Assembly: GCA_037577475.1 (NCBI GenBank)
Contig: JBAGJB010000221.1
Location: 186,001 to 250,000 of the forward strand
From: Chaunax sp. Z400
Taxonomy: Eukaryota > Chordata > Actinopteri > Lophiiformes > Chaunacidae
Direction: 5' to 3'
DNA: 64,000 nucleotides
The notes under the pieces are model-generated. The model was not told where the DNA came from. It searched no databases and worked only from the letters and a program-made list of their open reading frames with translations. The translations under genes and the position numbers were made by a program. Within the stretch, counting starts at the first letter, position 1. Each line of letters opens with the position of its first letter. Positions 49,153 through 61,427 of this stretch are shown piece by piece.

Positions 49153-52100
49153 AACCTTTAGTATAAACCTTTAGTTAAACCTTTAGTATAAACCTTTAGT
49201 ATAAACCTTTAGTATAAACCTTTAGTTAAACCTTTAGTATAAACCTTTAGTATAAACCTTTACTATAAACCTTTAGTTAAACCTTTAGTATAAACCTTTA
49301 GTTAAACCTTTAGTATAAACTTTTAGTCAAACCTTTAGTATAAACCTTTAGTATAAAAATTTTAGTTAAACCTTTAGTATAAACCTTTAGTTAAACCTTT
49401 AGTATAAACCTTTAGTATAAACCTTTAGTATAAACCTTTAGTATAAACCTTTAGTTAAACCTTTAGTATAAACCTTTAGTATAAACCTTTAGTATAAACC
49501 TTTAGTATAAACCTTTAGTTAAACCTTTAGTATAAACCTTTAGTATAAACCTCTAGTTAAACCTTTAGTATAAACCTTTAGTATAAACCATTAACCTTTA
49601 GTTAAACCTTTAGTTAAACCTTTAGTATAAACCTTTAGTATAAACCTTGAGTTAAACCTTTAGTATAAACCTTGAGTTAAACCTTTAGTATAAACCTTTA
49701 GTTAAACCTTTAGTCAAACCTTTAGTATAAACCTTTTGTATAAACCTTTTGTATAAACCTTTAGTATAAACCTTTAGTATAAACCTTTAGTATAAACCTT
49801 TAGTTAAACCTTTAGTTAAACCTTTAGTTAAACCTTTAGTATAAACCTTTAGTATAAACCTCTAGTATAAACCTTTACTATAAACCTTTAGTTAAACCTT
49901 TAGTATAAACCTTTAGTTAAACCTTTAGTATAAACTTTTAGTCAAACCTTTAGTATAAACCTTTACTATAAACCTTTAGTTAAACCTTTAGTATAAACCT
50001 TTAGTTAAACCTTTAGTATAAACTTTTAGTCAAACCTTTAGTATAAACCTTTAGTATAAAAATTTTAGTTAAACCTTTAGTTAAACCTTTAGTATAAACC
50101 TTTAGTTAAACCTTTAGTATAAACCTTTAGTATAAACCTTTAGTTAAACCTTTAGTATAAACCTTTACTATAAACCTTTTGTTAAACCTTTAGTAAAACC
50201 TTTAGTATAAACCTTTAGTATAAACCTTTAGTTAAACCTTTAGTATAAACCTTTAGTATAAACCTTTAGTATAAACCTTTAGTTAAACCTTTAGTTAAAC
50301 CTTTAGTTAAACGTTTAGTATAAACCTTTAGTATAAAAATTTTAGTTAAACCTTTAGTATAAACCTTTAGTTAAACCTTTAGTATAAACCTTTAGTATAA
50401 ACCTTTAGTATAAACCTTTAGTATAAACCTTTAGTTAAACCTTTAGTATAAACCTTTAGTATAAACCTTTAGTATAAACCTTTAGTATAAACCTTTAGTT
50501 AAACCTTTAGTATAAACCTTTAGTATAAACCTCTAGTTAAACCTTTAGTATAAACCTTTAGTATAAACCATTAACCTTTAGTTAAACCTTTAGTTAAACC
50601 TTTAGTATAAACCTTTAGTATAAACCTTGAGTTAAACCTTTAGTATAAACCTTGAGTTAAACCTTTAGTATAAACCTTTAGTTAAACCTTTAGTCAAACC
50701 TTTAGTATAAACCTTTTGTATAAACCTTTTGTATAAACCTTTAGTATAAACCTTTAGTATAAACCTTTAGTATAAACCTTTAGTTAAACCTTTAGTATAA
50801 ACCTTTAGTATAAACCTCTAGTATAAACCTTTACTATAAACCTTTAGTTAAACCTTTAGTATAAACCTTTAGTTAAACCTTTAGTATAAACTTTTAGTCA
50901 AACCTTTAGTATAAACCTTTACTATAAACCTTTAGTTAAACCTTTAGTATAAACCTTTAGTTAAACCTTTAGTATAAACTTTTAGTCAAACCTTTAGTAT
51001 AAACCTTTAGTATAAAAATTTTAGTTAAACCTTTAGTTAAACCTTTAGTATAAACCTTTAGTTAAACCTTTAGTATAAACCTTTAGGAAAAACCTTTAGT
51101 TAAACCTTTAGTATAAACCTTTACTATAAACCTTTTGTTAAACCTTTAGTAAAACCTTTAGTATAAACCTTTAGTATAAACCTTTAGTTAAACCTTTAGT
51201 ATAAACCTTTAGTATAAACCTTTAGTATAAACCTTTAGTTAAACCTTTAGTTAAACCTTTAGTTAAACCTTTAGTATAAACCTTTAGTTAAACCTTTAGT
51301 ATAAACCTTTAGTATAAACCTTTAGTTAAACCTTTAGTATAAACCTTTAGTATAAAAATTTTAGTTAAACCTTTAGTATAAACCTTTAGTTAAACCTTTA
51401 GTATAAACCTTTAGTATAAACCTTTAGTATAAACCTTTAGTATAAACCTTTAGTTAAACCTTTAGTATAAACCTTTAGTATAAACCTTTAGTATAAACCT
51501 TTAGTATAAACCTTTAGTTAAACCTTTAGTATAAACCTTTAGTATAAACCTCTAGTTAAACCTTTAGTATAAACCTTTAGTATAAACCATTAACCTTTAG
51601 TTAAACCTTTAGTTAAACCTTTAGTATAAACCTTTAGTATAAACCTTGAGTTAAACCTTTAGTATAAACCTTGAGTTAAACCTTTAGTATAAACCTTTAG
51701 TTAAACCTTTAGTCAAACCTTTAGTATAAACCTTTTGTATAAACCTTTTGTATAAACCTTTAGTATAAACCTTTAGTATAAACCTTTAGTATAAACCTTT
51801 AGTTAAACCTTTAGTTAAACCTTTAGTATAAACCTTTAGTATAAACCTCTAGTATAAACCTTTACTATAAACCTTTAGTTAAACCTTTAGTATAAACCTT
51901 TAGTTAAACCTTTAGTATAAACTTTTAGTCAAACCTTTAGTATAAACCTTTACTATAAACCTTTAGTTAAACCTTTAGTATAAACCTTTAGTTAAACCTT
52001 TAGTATAAACTTTTAGTCAAACCTTTAGTATAAACCTTTAGTATAAAAATTTTAGTTAAACCTTTAGTTAAACCTTTAGTATAAACCTTTAGTTAAACCT

Positions 52101-55100
52101 TTAGTATAAACCTTTAGTATAAACCTTTAGTTAAACCTTTAGTATAAACCTTTACTATAAACCTTTTGTTAAACCTTTAGTAAAACCTTTAGTATAAACC
52201 TTTAGTATAAACCTTTAGTTAAACCTTTAGTATAAACCTTTAGTATAAACCTTTAGTTAAACCTTTAGTTAAACCTTTAGTTAAACCTTTAGTATAAACC
52301 TTTAGTATAAAAATTTTAGTTAAACCTTTAGTATAAACCTTTAGTTAAACCTTTAGTATAAACCTTTAGTATAAACCTTTAGTATAAACCTTTAGTATAA
52401 ACCTTTAGTATAAACCTTTAGTATAAACCTTTAGTATAAACCTTTAGTATAAACCTTTAGTTAAACCTTTAGTATAAACCTTTAGTATAAACCTCTAGTT
52501 AAACCTTTAGTATAAACCTTTAGTATAAACCATTAACCTTTAGTTAAACCTTTAGTTAAACCTTTAGTATAAACCTTTAGTATAAACCTTGAGTTAAACC
52601 TTTAGTATAAACCTTGAGTTAAACCTTTAGTATAAACCTTTAGTTAAACCTTTAGTCAAACCTTTAGTATAAACCTTTTGTATAAACCTTTTGTATAAAC
52701 CTTTAGTATAAACCTTTAGTATAAACCTTTAGTATAAACCTTTAGTTAAACCTTTAGTATAAACCTTTAGTATAAACCTCTAGTATAAACCTTTACTATA
52801 AACCTTTAGTTAAACCTTTAGTATAAACCTTTAGTTAAACCTTTAGTATAAACTTTTAGTCAAACCTTTAGTATAAACCTTTACTATAAACCTTTAGTTA
52901 AACCTTTAGTATAAACCTTTAGTTAAACCTTTAGTATAAACTTTTAGTCAAACCTTTAGTATAAACCTTTAGTATAAAAATTTTAGTTAAACCTTTAGTT
53001 AAACCTTTAGTATAAACCTTTAGTTAAACCTTTAGTATAAACCTTTAGTATAAACCTTTAGTTAAACCTTTAGTATAAACCTTTACTATAAACCTTTTGT
53101 TAAACCTTTAGTAAAACCTTTAGTATAAACCTTTAGTATAAACCTTTAGTTAAACCTTTAGTATAAACCTTTAGTATAAACCTTTAGTATAAACCTTTAG
53201 TTAAACCTTTAGTTAAACCTTTAGTTAAACGTTTAGTATAAACCTTTAGTATAAACCTTTAGTTAAACCTTTAGTATAAACCTTTAGTTAAACCTTTAGT
53301 ATAAACCTTTAGTTAAACCTTTAGTATAAACCTTTAGTATAAACCTTTAGTATAAACCTTTAGTTAAACCTTTAGTTAAACCTTTAGTATAAACCTTTAG
53401 TATAAACCTTTAGTTAAACCTTTAGTTAAACCTTTAGTAGAAACCTTTAGTATAAACCTTTAGTTAAACCTTTAGTATAAACCTTTAGTTAAACCTTTAG
53501 TTAAACCTTTAGTATAAACCTTTAGTATAAACCTCTAGTTAAACCTTTAGTATAAACCTTTAGTATAAACCTTTAGTTAAACCTTTAGTATAAACCTTTA
53601 GTATAAACTTTTAGTCAAACCTTTAGTTAAACCTTTAGTATAAACCTTTAGTATAACCCTTTAGTATAAACCTTTAGTTAAACCTTTAGTTAAACCTTTA
53701 GTAGAAACCTTTAGTATAAACCTTTAGTTAAACCTTTAGTATAAACCTTTAGTTAAACCTTTAGTATAAACCTTTAGTATAAACTTTTAGTTAAACCTTT
53801 AGTTAAACCTTTAGTATAAACCTTTAGTATAAACCTTTAGTATAAACTTTTAGTATAAACCTTTAGTTAAACCTTTAGTTAAACCTTTAGTAGAAACCTT
53901 TAGTATAAACCTTTTGTTGAACCTTTAGTATAAACCTTTACTTAAACCTTTAGTTAAACCTTTAGTATAAACCTCTAGTTAAACCTTTAGTATAAACCTT
54001 TAGTATAAACCTTTAGTATAAACCTTTAGTTAAACCTTTAGTATAAACCTTTAGTATAAACCTTTACTATAAACCTTTAGTTAAACCTTTAGTATAAACC
54101 TTTAGTTAAACCTTTAGTATAAACTTTTAGTCAAACCTTTATTATAAACCTTTAGTATAAACATTTAGTATAAACCTTTATTATAAACCTTTATTATAAA
54201 CCTTTAGTATAAACCTTTATTATAAACCTTTATTATAAACCTTTAGTATAAACCTTTATTATAAACCTTTAGTATAAACCTTTAGTTAAACCTTTAGTAT
54301 AAACCTTTAGTATAAACCTTTAGTATAAACCTTTAGTTAAACCTTTAGTTAAACCTTTAGTATAAACCTTTAGTATAAACCTTTAGTTAAACCTTTAGTA
54401 TAAACCTTTAGTTAAACCTTTAGTATAAACCTTTAGTATAAACCTTTAGTATAAACCTTTAGTATAAACCTTTAGTTAAACCTTTAGTTAAACCTTTAGT
54501 ATAAACCTTTAGTTAAACCTTTAGTATAAACCTTTAGTTAAACCTTTAGTATAAACCTTTAGTTAAACCTTTAGTATAAACCTTTAGTATAAACCTTTAG
54601 TATAAACCTTTAGTATAAACCTTTAGTTGAACCTTTAGTATAAACCTTTAGTATAAACATTTAGTATAAACCTTTAGTTAAACCTTTAGTTAAACCTTTA
54701 GTTAAACCTTTACTATAAACCTTTAGTAATAAACCTTTAGTAATAAACCTTTAGTATAAACCTTTAGTATAAACCTTTAGTATAAACCTTTAGTATAAAC
54801 CTTTAGTTGAACCTTTAGTATAAACCTTTAGTTAAACCTTTAGTATAAACCTTTAGTATAAACCTTTAGTATAAACCTTTAGTATAAACCTTTAGTATAA
54901 ACCTTTATTATAAACCTTTATTATAAACCTTTAGTATAAACCTTTAGTATAAACCTTTATTATAAACCTTTAGTATAAACCTTTAGTATAAACCTTTAGT
55001 ATAAACCTTTATTATAAACCTTTAGTATAAACCTTTAGTATAAACCTTTAGTATAAACCTTTAGTATAAACCTTTAGTATAAACCTTTAGTATAAACCTT

Positions 55101-55262
55101 TATTATAAACCTTTATTATAAACCTTTAGTATAAACCTTTAGTATAAACCTTTATTATAAACCTTTAGTATAAACCTTTAGTTAAACCTTTAGTATAAAC
55201 CTTTAGTTAAACCTTTAGTATAAACCTTTAGTATAAACCTTTAGTTAAACCTTTAGTATAAA
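49153..55262 (-). repeat. 12-13-bp minisatellite, right arm (inverted, 6.1 kb)
   Basis: Reverse complement of the left arm (ATAAACCTTTAGT and a 12-bp form). Rare variants recur together at ~1-kb intervals: ACCATTAACC at about 49587, 50567, 51586 and 52529; ATAAAAATTTTAG, CCTCTAG and CCTTGAG variants also repeat. This part has expanded as ~0.94-1.02-kb blocks. Beyond ~53200 the block order is lost. Confidence 0.95.
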
Positions 55263-58200
55263 CTTTTATAGTATGTATAGTATGTACAGTATGTATAGTA
55301 TGTATAGTATGTACAGTATGAATAATATGTATAGTATGTACAGTATGAATAATATGTATAGTATCTACATTATGAATAGTATGTGTAGTATATACAGTAT
55401 GTTTAGTATGAATAGTATGTATAGTATGAATAGTATGTATAGTATGTATAGTATGTACGGTATGAATAGTATGTATAGTATGAATAGTATGTACAGTATG
55501 AATAGTATGTACAGTATGAATAGTATGTATAGTATGAATAGTATGTATAGTATGTACAGTATGAATAGTATGTACAGTATGAATAGTATGTATAGTATGT
55601 ACAGTATGAATAGTATGTACAGTATGAATAGTATGTATAGTATGTACAGTATGAAGAGTATGTATAGTATGAATAGTATGTATAGTACGAATAGTATGTA
55701 TATTATGAGTAGTATGTATAGTATGTACAGTATGAATAGTATGTATAGTATAAATAGTATGTATAGTATGTACAGTATGTATAGTATGAATAGTATGTAC
55801 AGTATGAATAGTATGTATAGTATGTACAGTATGAATAGTATGTATAGCATGAATAGTATGTATAGTATGTACAGTATGAATAGTATGTACAGTATGAATA
55901 GTATGTATAGTATGTACAGTATGAATAGTATGTATAGTATGTACAGTATGAATAGTATGTATAGTATGTACAGTATAAATAGTATGAATAGTATGTATAG
56001 TATGTATAGTACGAATAGTATGTATAGTATGAGTAGTATGTATAGTATGTACAGTATGAATAGTATGTATAGTATGTACATTATGAATAGTATGAATAGT
56101 ATGTACAGTATGAATAGTATGAGTAGTATGTATAGTATGTACAGTATGAATAGTATGTATAGTATGTACATTATGAATAGTATGAATAGTATGTACAGTA
56201 TGAATAGTATGTATAGTATAAATAGTATGTATAGTATAAATAGTATGTATAGTATGTATAGTATAAATAGTATGTACAGTATGTATAGTATGTACAGTAT
56301 GACTAGTATGTGTAGTATGAATAGTATGTATAGTAGGAATAGTATGTATAGTATGAATAGTATGTATAGTATGTACAGTATGAATAGTATGCATAGTACG
56401 TATAGTATGTATAGTAGGAATAGTATGTACAGTATGAATAGTATGTATAGTATGTATAGTATGAATAGTATGTACAGTATGAATAGTATGTATAGTATGT
56501 ATAGTAAAAATAGTATGTATAGTATGAATAGTATGTATAGTAGTAGTATGTGTAGTATGTATAGTATGAATAGTATGTATAGAATGAACAGTATGTATAG
56601 TATGAATAGTATGTATAGTATGAATAGTATGTACAGTATGAATAGTATGTATAGTATGTATAGTAAAAATAGTATGTATACTATGAATAGTATGTATAGT
56701 AGTAGTATGTGTAGTATGTATAGTATGTATAGTATGAATAGTATGAATAGTATGTATAGAATGAACAGTATGTATAGTATGAAGAGTATGTATAGTATGT
56801 ACAGTATGAATAGTATGTACAGCATGTATGGTATGTATTGTATGTACATTATGTAAAGTATGTATAGTATGAATAGTATGTATGGCATGTATAGTATGAA
56901 TAGTATGTATGGTATGCATGGTATGCATAGTATGTATAGAATTCATATGTATAGTATGAATAGTATGTATAGTATGAATAGTATGTATAGTATGTATAGT
57001 ATGAATAGTATGTATAGTAGTAGTATGTGTAGAATGAATAGTATGTATAGTATGTATAGTATGAATAGTATGTATGGTATGCATGGTATGCATAGTATGT
57101 ATAGAATTTATATGTATAGTATGTATAGTAAAAATAGTATGTATAGTATGAATAGTATGTATAGTAGTAGTATGTGTAGAATGAATAGTATGTATAATAT
57201 GTATAGTATGAATAGTATGTATAGTATGAATAGTAGTAGTATGTATAGAATGAATAGTATGTATAGTATGAATAGTATGTATAGTATGAATAGTATGTAC
57301 AGTATGAATAGTATTTTATAGTATGAATAGTATGTACAGTATGATTAGTATGTACAGTATGAATAGTATGTATAGTATGTACAGTATGAATAGTATGTAT
57401 AGTATAAATGGTATGTATGGCATGTATAGTATGAATAGTATATATGGTATGCATGGTATGCATAGTATGTATAGAATTTATATGTATAGTATGAATAGTA
57501 TGTAAAGTAAAAAATAGTATGTATAGTATGAATAGTATGTATAGTAGTAGTATGTGTGGAAATAATAGTATGTATAGTATGTATAGTATGAATAGTATGT
57601 ATAGAATGAATAGTATGTATAGTATAAATAGTATGTTTAGTAAAAAATATTATGTATATGTATGTAAAGTATGAATAGTATGTATAGTATGTATAGTATG
57701 TACAGTATGAATAGTATGTATAGTATAAATAGTATGTATAGTATGTAGAGTATGTATAGTATGTATAGTATAAACAGTATGTTTAGTATGAATAGTATGT
57801 ATAGTATGAATAGTATGTATAGTATGTACAGTATGAATAGTATGTATAGTATGAATAGTATGAATAGTATGTATAGTATGTATAGTATGTACAGTATGAA
57901 TAGTATGTATAGAATAAACAGTATGTTTAGTATAAATAGTATGTACAGTATGAATAGTATGTATAGTATGAATAGTAGTAGTATGTGTAGAATGAACAGT
58001 ATGTATAGTATGAATAGTATGTATAGTATAAATAGTATGTATGGCATGTATAGTATGAATAGTATGTATAGTAGTAGTATGTGTAGAAATAATAGTATGA
58101 ATAGTATGTATAGTAGGAATAGTATGTATAGTATGAATAGTATGTATAGTATGTACAGTATGAATAGTACGCATAGTATGTATAGTATGTATAGTAGGAA

Positions 58201-58980
58201 TAGTATGTACAGTATGAATAGTATGTATAGTAGGAATAGTATGTACAGTATGAATACTATGTATAGTATGTACAGTATGAATAGTATGTACAGTATGTAT
58301 AGTATGTACAGTATGAATAGTATGTATAGTATGTACATTATGAATAGTATGAATAGTATGTACAGTATGAATAGTATGTATAGTATAAATAGTATGTATA
58401 GTATAAATAGTATGTATAGTATGTATAGTATAAATAGTATGTACAGTATATATAGTATGAATAGTATGTACAGTATGTATAGTATGAATAGTATGTATAG
58501 TATGAATAGTATGTATGGTATGCATGGTATGCATAGTATGTATAGAATTTATATGTATAGTATGTATAGTAAAAATAGTATGTATAGTATGAATAGTATG
58601 TATAGTATGAATAGTATGTATAGTATGAATAGTATGTATAGTATGTACAGTATGTACAATATGAATAGTATGTATAGTATGTACAGTATGAATAGTATGT
58701 ACAATATGAATAGTATGTATAGTATGTACAGTATGAATAGTATGTATAGTATGAATAGTATGTATAGTATGTACAGTATGAATAGTATGTATAGTATGTA
58801 CAGTATGAATAGTATGAATAGTATGTATAGTATGTATAGTATGTATAGTATAAATAGTATGTACAGTATGAATAGTATGTATAGTATAAATAGTATGTAC
58901 AGTATGAATAGTATGTATAGTATGAATAGTAGTCGTATGTGTAGAATGAACAGTATGTACAGTATGTATAGTATGAATAC
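55263..58980. repeat. 9-bp-period TAGTATGWA minisatellite (3.7 kb)
   Basis: Tandem 9-bp units TAGTATGTA, TAGTATGAA and CAGTATGWA. Because 9 is divisible by 3, several frames stay open for hundreds of codons on both strands (Met-Tyr-Ser-type on plus; His-Thr-Ile and Tyr-Ile-Leu types on minus). A longer variant block (TATGGTATGCATGGTATGC followed by TATAGAATT) recurs at about 56910, 57070, 57441 and 58516. The right edge cuts into the coding part of the minus-strand gene at about 58981. Confidence 0.95.
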
Positions 58981-59454
58981 ATGTAGCTTGACCCCTCCCC
59001 TGGTCACCTCCCCCGTCTTCGTGTAGAGCTGCACTCCCTCTGGGTCCTGGATGCAGTGGAGGTGGCGACGCTGGGTCATCCAGATCTCCCCCATCCTGGC
59101 GCGGTCAATCAGCGGGACCCCCATGGTGTCCACAGCATTCCAGAAGTGATCCAGCACCTCCTGGATCAGACGGTCGGCTTCTGGCTGCGCCCTGATCCGC
59201 CGCCGGCAGTGAGGAGCCATCTCAGGAATGGTCAGGTGGACGATGGCACCCGTCCCCATCTGGGACTGCTTTGCCCTCTTCAGCCGCTCCACATCCTCCC
59301 CGTCCCACTCAAAGATGGCAGTGGACAGGCGGGACATGAAGGGGCCGTACAGCAGGTGGGCGTCGGTGGTGACGCCCCTCGCGAAGCGTCGCAAGAGGTG
59401 CCACACATCCAGGCGGACCATCAGCTGGTCCCACTCACCAAACATCAGCCCGAC
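58981..59454 (-). CDS. Exon 8 (runs into minisatellite)
   Basis: Acceptor CGTTGTTAG. It encodes VGLMFGEWDQLMVRLDVWHL, a helical insert, and GEIWMTQRRHLHCIQDPEG, then GGVKL directly before the minisatellite. No donor or natural stop is seen at the edge, so the exon is interrupted rather than completed. Confidence 0.78.
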
Positions 59455-59539
59455 CTAACAACGAATCATCAATCGGTCAGTCGTTTTAAATGGCAGCTGC
59501 AGTCAGCAGTGTGTCTGTGTGTGAGAGACGCCACGGTAC

Positions 59540-59764
59540 CTTGGGCTGGTGGTTGCGAGTGCAGCAGTCCCGGTCCACGTAGAGCACCTGAGGGGGTGCC
59601 ACCCTGGCCTCCCTGTAGCGCCGCATGAGCCCCTGCGCCATGGCTACCAGTCCATCCCCCTCGCAGGCGGTGAGGACGGAGATGAGCACCTGCCCGTACT
59701 CGTTGCCCACGTTGGTCACCCATCCTGCTGTCCCAGCGGCCTTACCGGCCAGTTTCTTGGTCAT
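59540..59764 (-). CDS. Exon 7
   Basis: Acceptor CATGCAG; donor GTACCG from 59539. It encodes 75 codons including TAGWVTNVGNEYGQVLISV and VLYVDRDCC, which look like the second strand and second acidic position of an RNase H-like fold. Confidence 0.78.
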
Positions 59765-59891
59765 CTGCATGAGACACAGTGAAGAACATTGTCACGTCAC
59801 ACACCGATTATACTTTCAAATAGTAAACATTGTCGGACACACTGAGAGCACAATCCATAGAAATGCGTGCATCTTCCTAATCACAGCTCAC

Positions 59892-60210
59892 CTTCTTGGT
59901 GGAGTCCAGCTTCAAAATGCTGCCAAACACCGAGGTAAGCCTGGCCTTGGTCTCCGGCAGGCGGGCGAGGGCGTCCCGCACGTACACGGAGAGCAGCCAG
60001 GACGCAGAGGGCACTGGTGGCATCTTTGGCAGCTGCTGCAGGTCCTGCTGTTCCGTGACGCCGAGCAACTCCAACACAGAGAGGTAGCGGATGACGCGCC
60101 CCGCCCACTCTGAGCTGTGCTGGTCCCTCAAGGTTTTTCTGAGGCAAGCCGCACTTTTGCCCAAAGTGCGCTCCCTCAAATGCCCCACCACCGCCTTGTC
60201 GCAGGACAAC
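59892..60210 (-). CDS. Exon 6 (acceptor apparently mutated)
   Basis: The expected first base is G60210, giving TYKLSCDKAVVGHLRERTLG in frame with exon 5. The two preceding bases (60212-60211) read GG where AG is required, after a CTCTTCACCACACACTC tract. Other AGs upstream lead to a stop or to the wrong frame. The exon ends LDSTKK before donor GTGAGC. Confidence 0.7.
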
Positions 60211-60303
60211 CCGAGTGTGTGGTGAAGAGGTCAATCGTGTGCTATGCTGCAGTAAATAATTGAATGAATAAATAAATACACAAGCCTTCTTATTTCTGCT
60301 TAC

Positions 60304-60746
60304 TTGTAGGTCAGGATGGCAGGAAACTGCATCTGGTGCCCCAGGTCCAGCTGGTCCATGATATCCTGGGACCAGGCAGCAACCTTGCGCTTACATGACA
60401 GGCATTCCAGGTACTCCGTGCCCATGAAGTACCAGCCTGTCATGTCCAGGACCCTCCGCACCGTCTTGTACAGACCAGCCCCTGTGAGTTTGTGGCCACA
60501 TCCCTTGCACACAAACCTGCATGCCCACATCCTGTAGGGCGCCCACAGGAAGAAGCGTGTGTGAAAAAAGGGATGGCACGAGGCAGGGGGCTGCGCGTAC
60601 AGGGGCCGGTCTCCTGGGGGGGACCACCAGAGATGGAGGTCACTGACGAGGACGGGATGTCCTCCCACACCTCTGGTGAAGAGAGCTCGGCCCAGCCAGT
60701 CCTGCTGCTCCACCGGCAGCGCCTTCCTCCACTTCTTGGGCAGCAG
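60304..60746 (-). CDS. Exon 5, zinc-ribbon (DUF6729-like) exon
   Basis: Acceptor AACGTTGCAG; donor GTAAGC from 60303. It encodes LLPKKWRKALPVEQQDWL, a WWSPP segment, then ACRFVCKGCGHKL and YLECLSCKRK, giving two CxxC pairs about 31 residues apart. It ends ILTY plus two bases. If the donor were not used, a stop codon (AAG TAA) would follow at once. Confidence 0.8.
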
Positions 60747-60827
60747 CTGCAACGTTCACATCGCATCCGTCAGTACTATTTTAAGTACTAATATCATTTT
60801 GCTTATTACTAGAAAATTATATCTCAC

Positions 60828-60922
60828 CTCTGCACCGGTGGAGGTGGGCTGCGCGAGCTGTTTGGGGGGAGGGGGTCCTGAAGGTCCTGGGCGGGCGACA
60901 GGTGCTGCGGCATCCCTGGCAA
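60828..60922 (-). CDS. Exon 4
   Basis: Acceptor TTTGCAG; donor GTGAGAT from 60827. A 95-bp exon encoding a proline-rich linker (ARPGPSGPPPPKQLAQP). It ends in phase 0. Confidence 0.75.
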
Positions 60923-60934
60923 CTGCAAATTTCA

Positions 60935-60973
60935 GCCAGTCAGTCAGTCAGTCAGTCAGTCAGCCAGCCAGCC
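60935..60973 (+). repeat. (CAGT)n microsatellite in intron 3
   Basis: CAGT tetranucleotide run followed by CAGC units. It lies in the intron between exons 3 and 4, just upstream of the exon 4 acceptor on the minus strand. Confidence 0.9.
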
Positions 60974-61023
60974 AATTGAACGACTGACAGGACATGGCGT
61001 ACAAAAAACCAAAATGCACTCAC

Positions 61024-61089
61024 GCTGAGAGTCGACTTCCACAGCAGCGGCGACGAGGACGTCGTCCGTCAGGTCACCGGATGCAGCGC
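61024..61089 (-). CDS. Exon 3
   Basis: Acceptor TTGTGCAG; donor GTGAGTG from 61023. A 66-bp exon encoding an acidic/alanine-rich stretch (SGDLTDDVLVAAAVEVD). The phase is kept on both sides. Confidence 0.75.
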
Positions 61090-61179
61090 CTGCACAAGAA
61101 GTGAATGTAGGACTGTATGACATTTGCACTTTTAACAGGACTCGTGAGACGCCTACACAACAAGGGGAGAGGGTCTTAC

Positions 61180-61334
61180 TGGTCGACGGACGTGCTGTGT
61201 CCTGGCGGGCAGGCGGAGTAGCCGCTGGAACTCTGGCCGCTGCATCCTGGTTGGTGCGACCGACCAAGTACACCTGCAGCTGCTTCAGCCGCGACCCGGC
61301 CTGTGGCTTCTGGCGCGTCACCCACTGCACGTAC
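61180..61334 (-). CDS. Exon 2
   Basis: Acceptor CCATAG; donor GTAAGACCC from 61179. It encodes YVQWVTRQKPQAGSRLKQL followed by a Pro/Ala-rich tail. Its 155 bp fit the two-base overhang of exon 1 and leave one base for exon 3. Confidence 0.8.
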
Positions 61335-61427
61335 CTATGGACAAACAGGGCAAACCGAATGAGTGTTTTCTCCATAGTTGACCTGTGAATTTTTACAATT
61401 GAAAAATGATGACTTCTCAATACTCAC

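Noticed and set aside
55228..58990. Proteins of 200-620 residues rich in His-Thr-Ile, Met-Tyr-Ser or Tyr-Ile-Leu
   Set aside because: The frames are open only because of the 9-bp period; several strands and frames are open at once.
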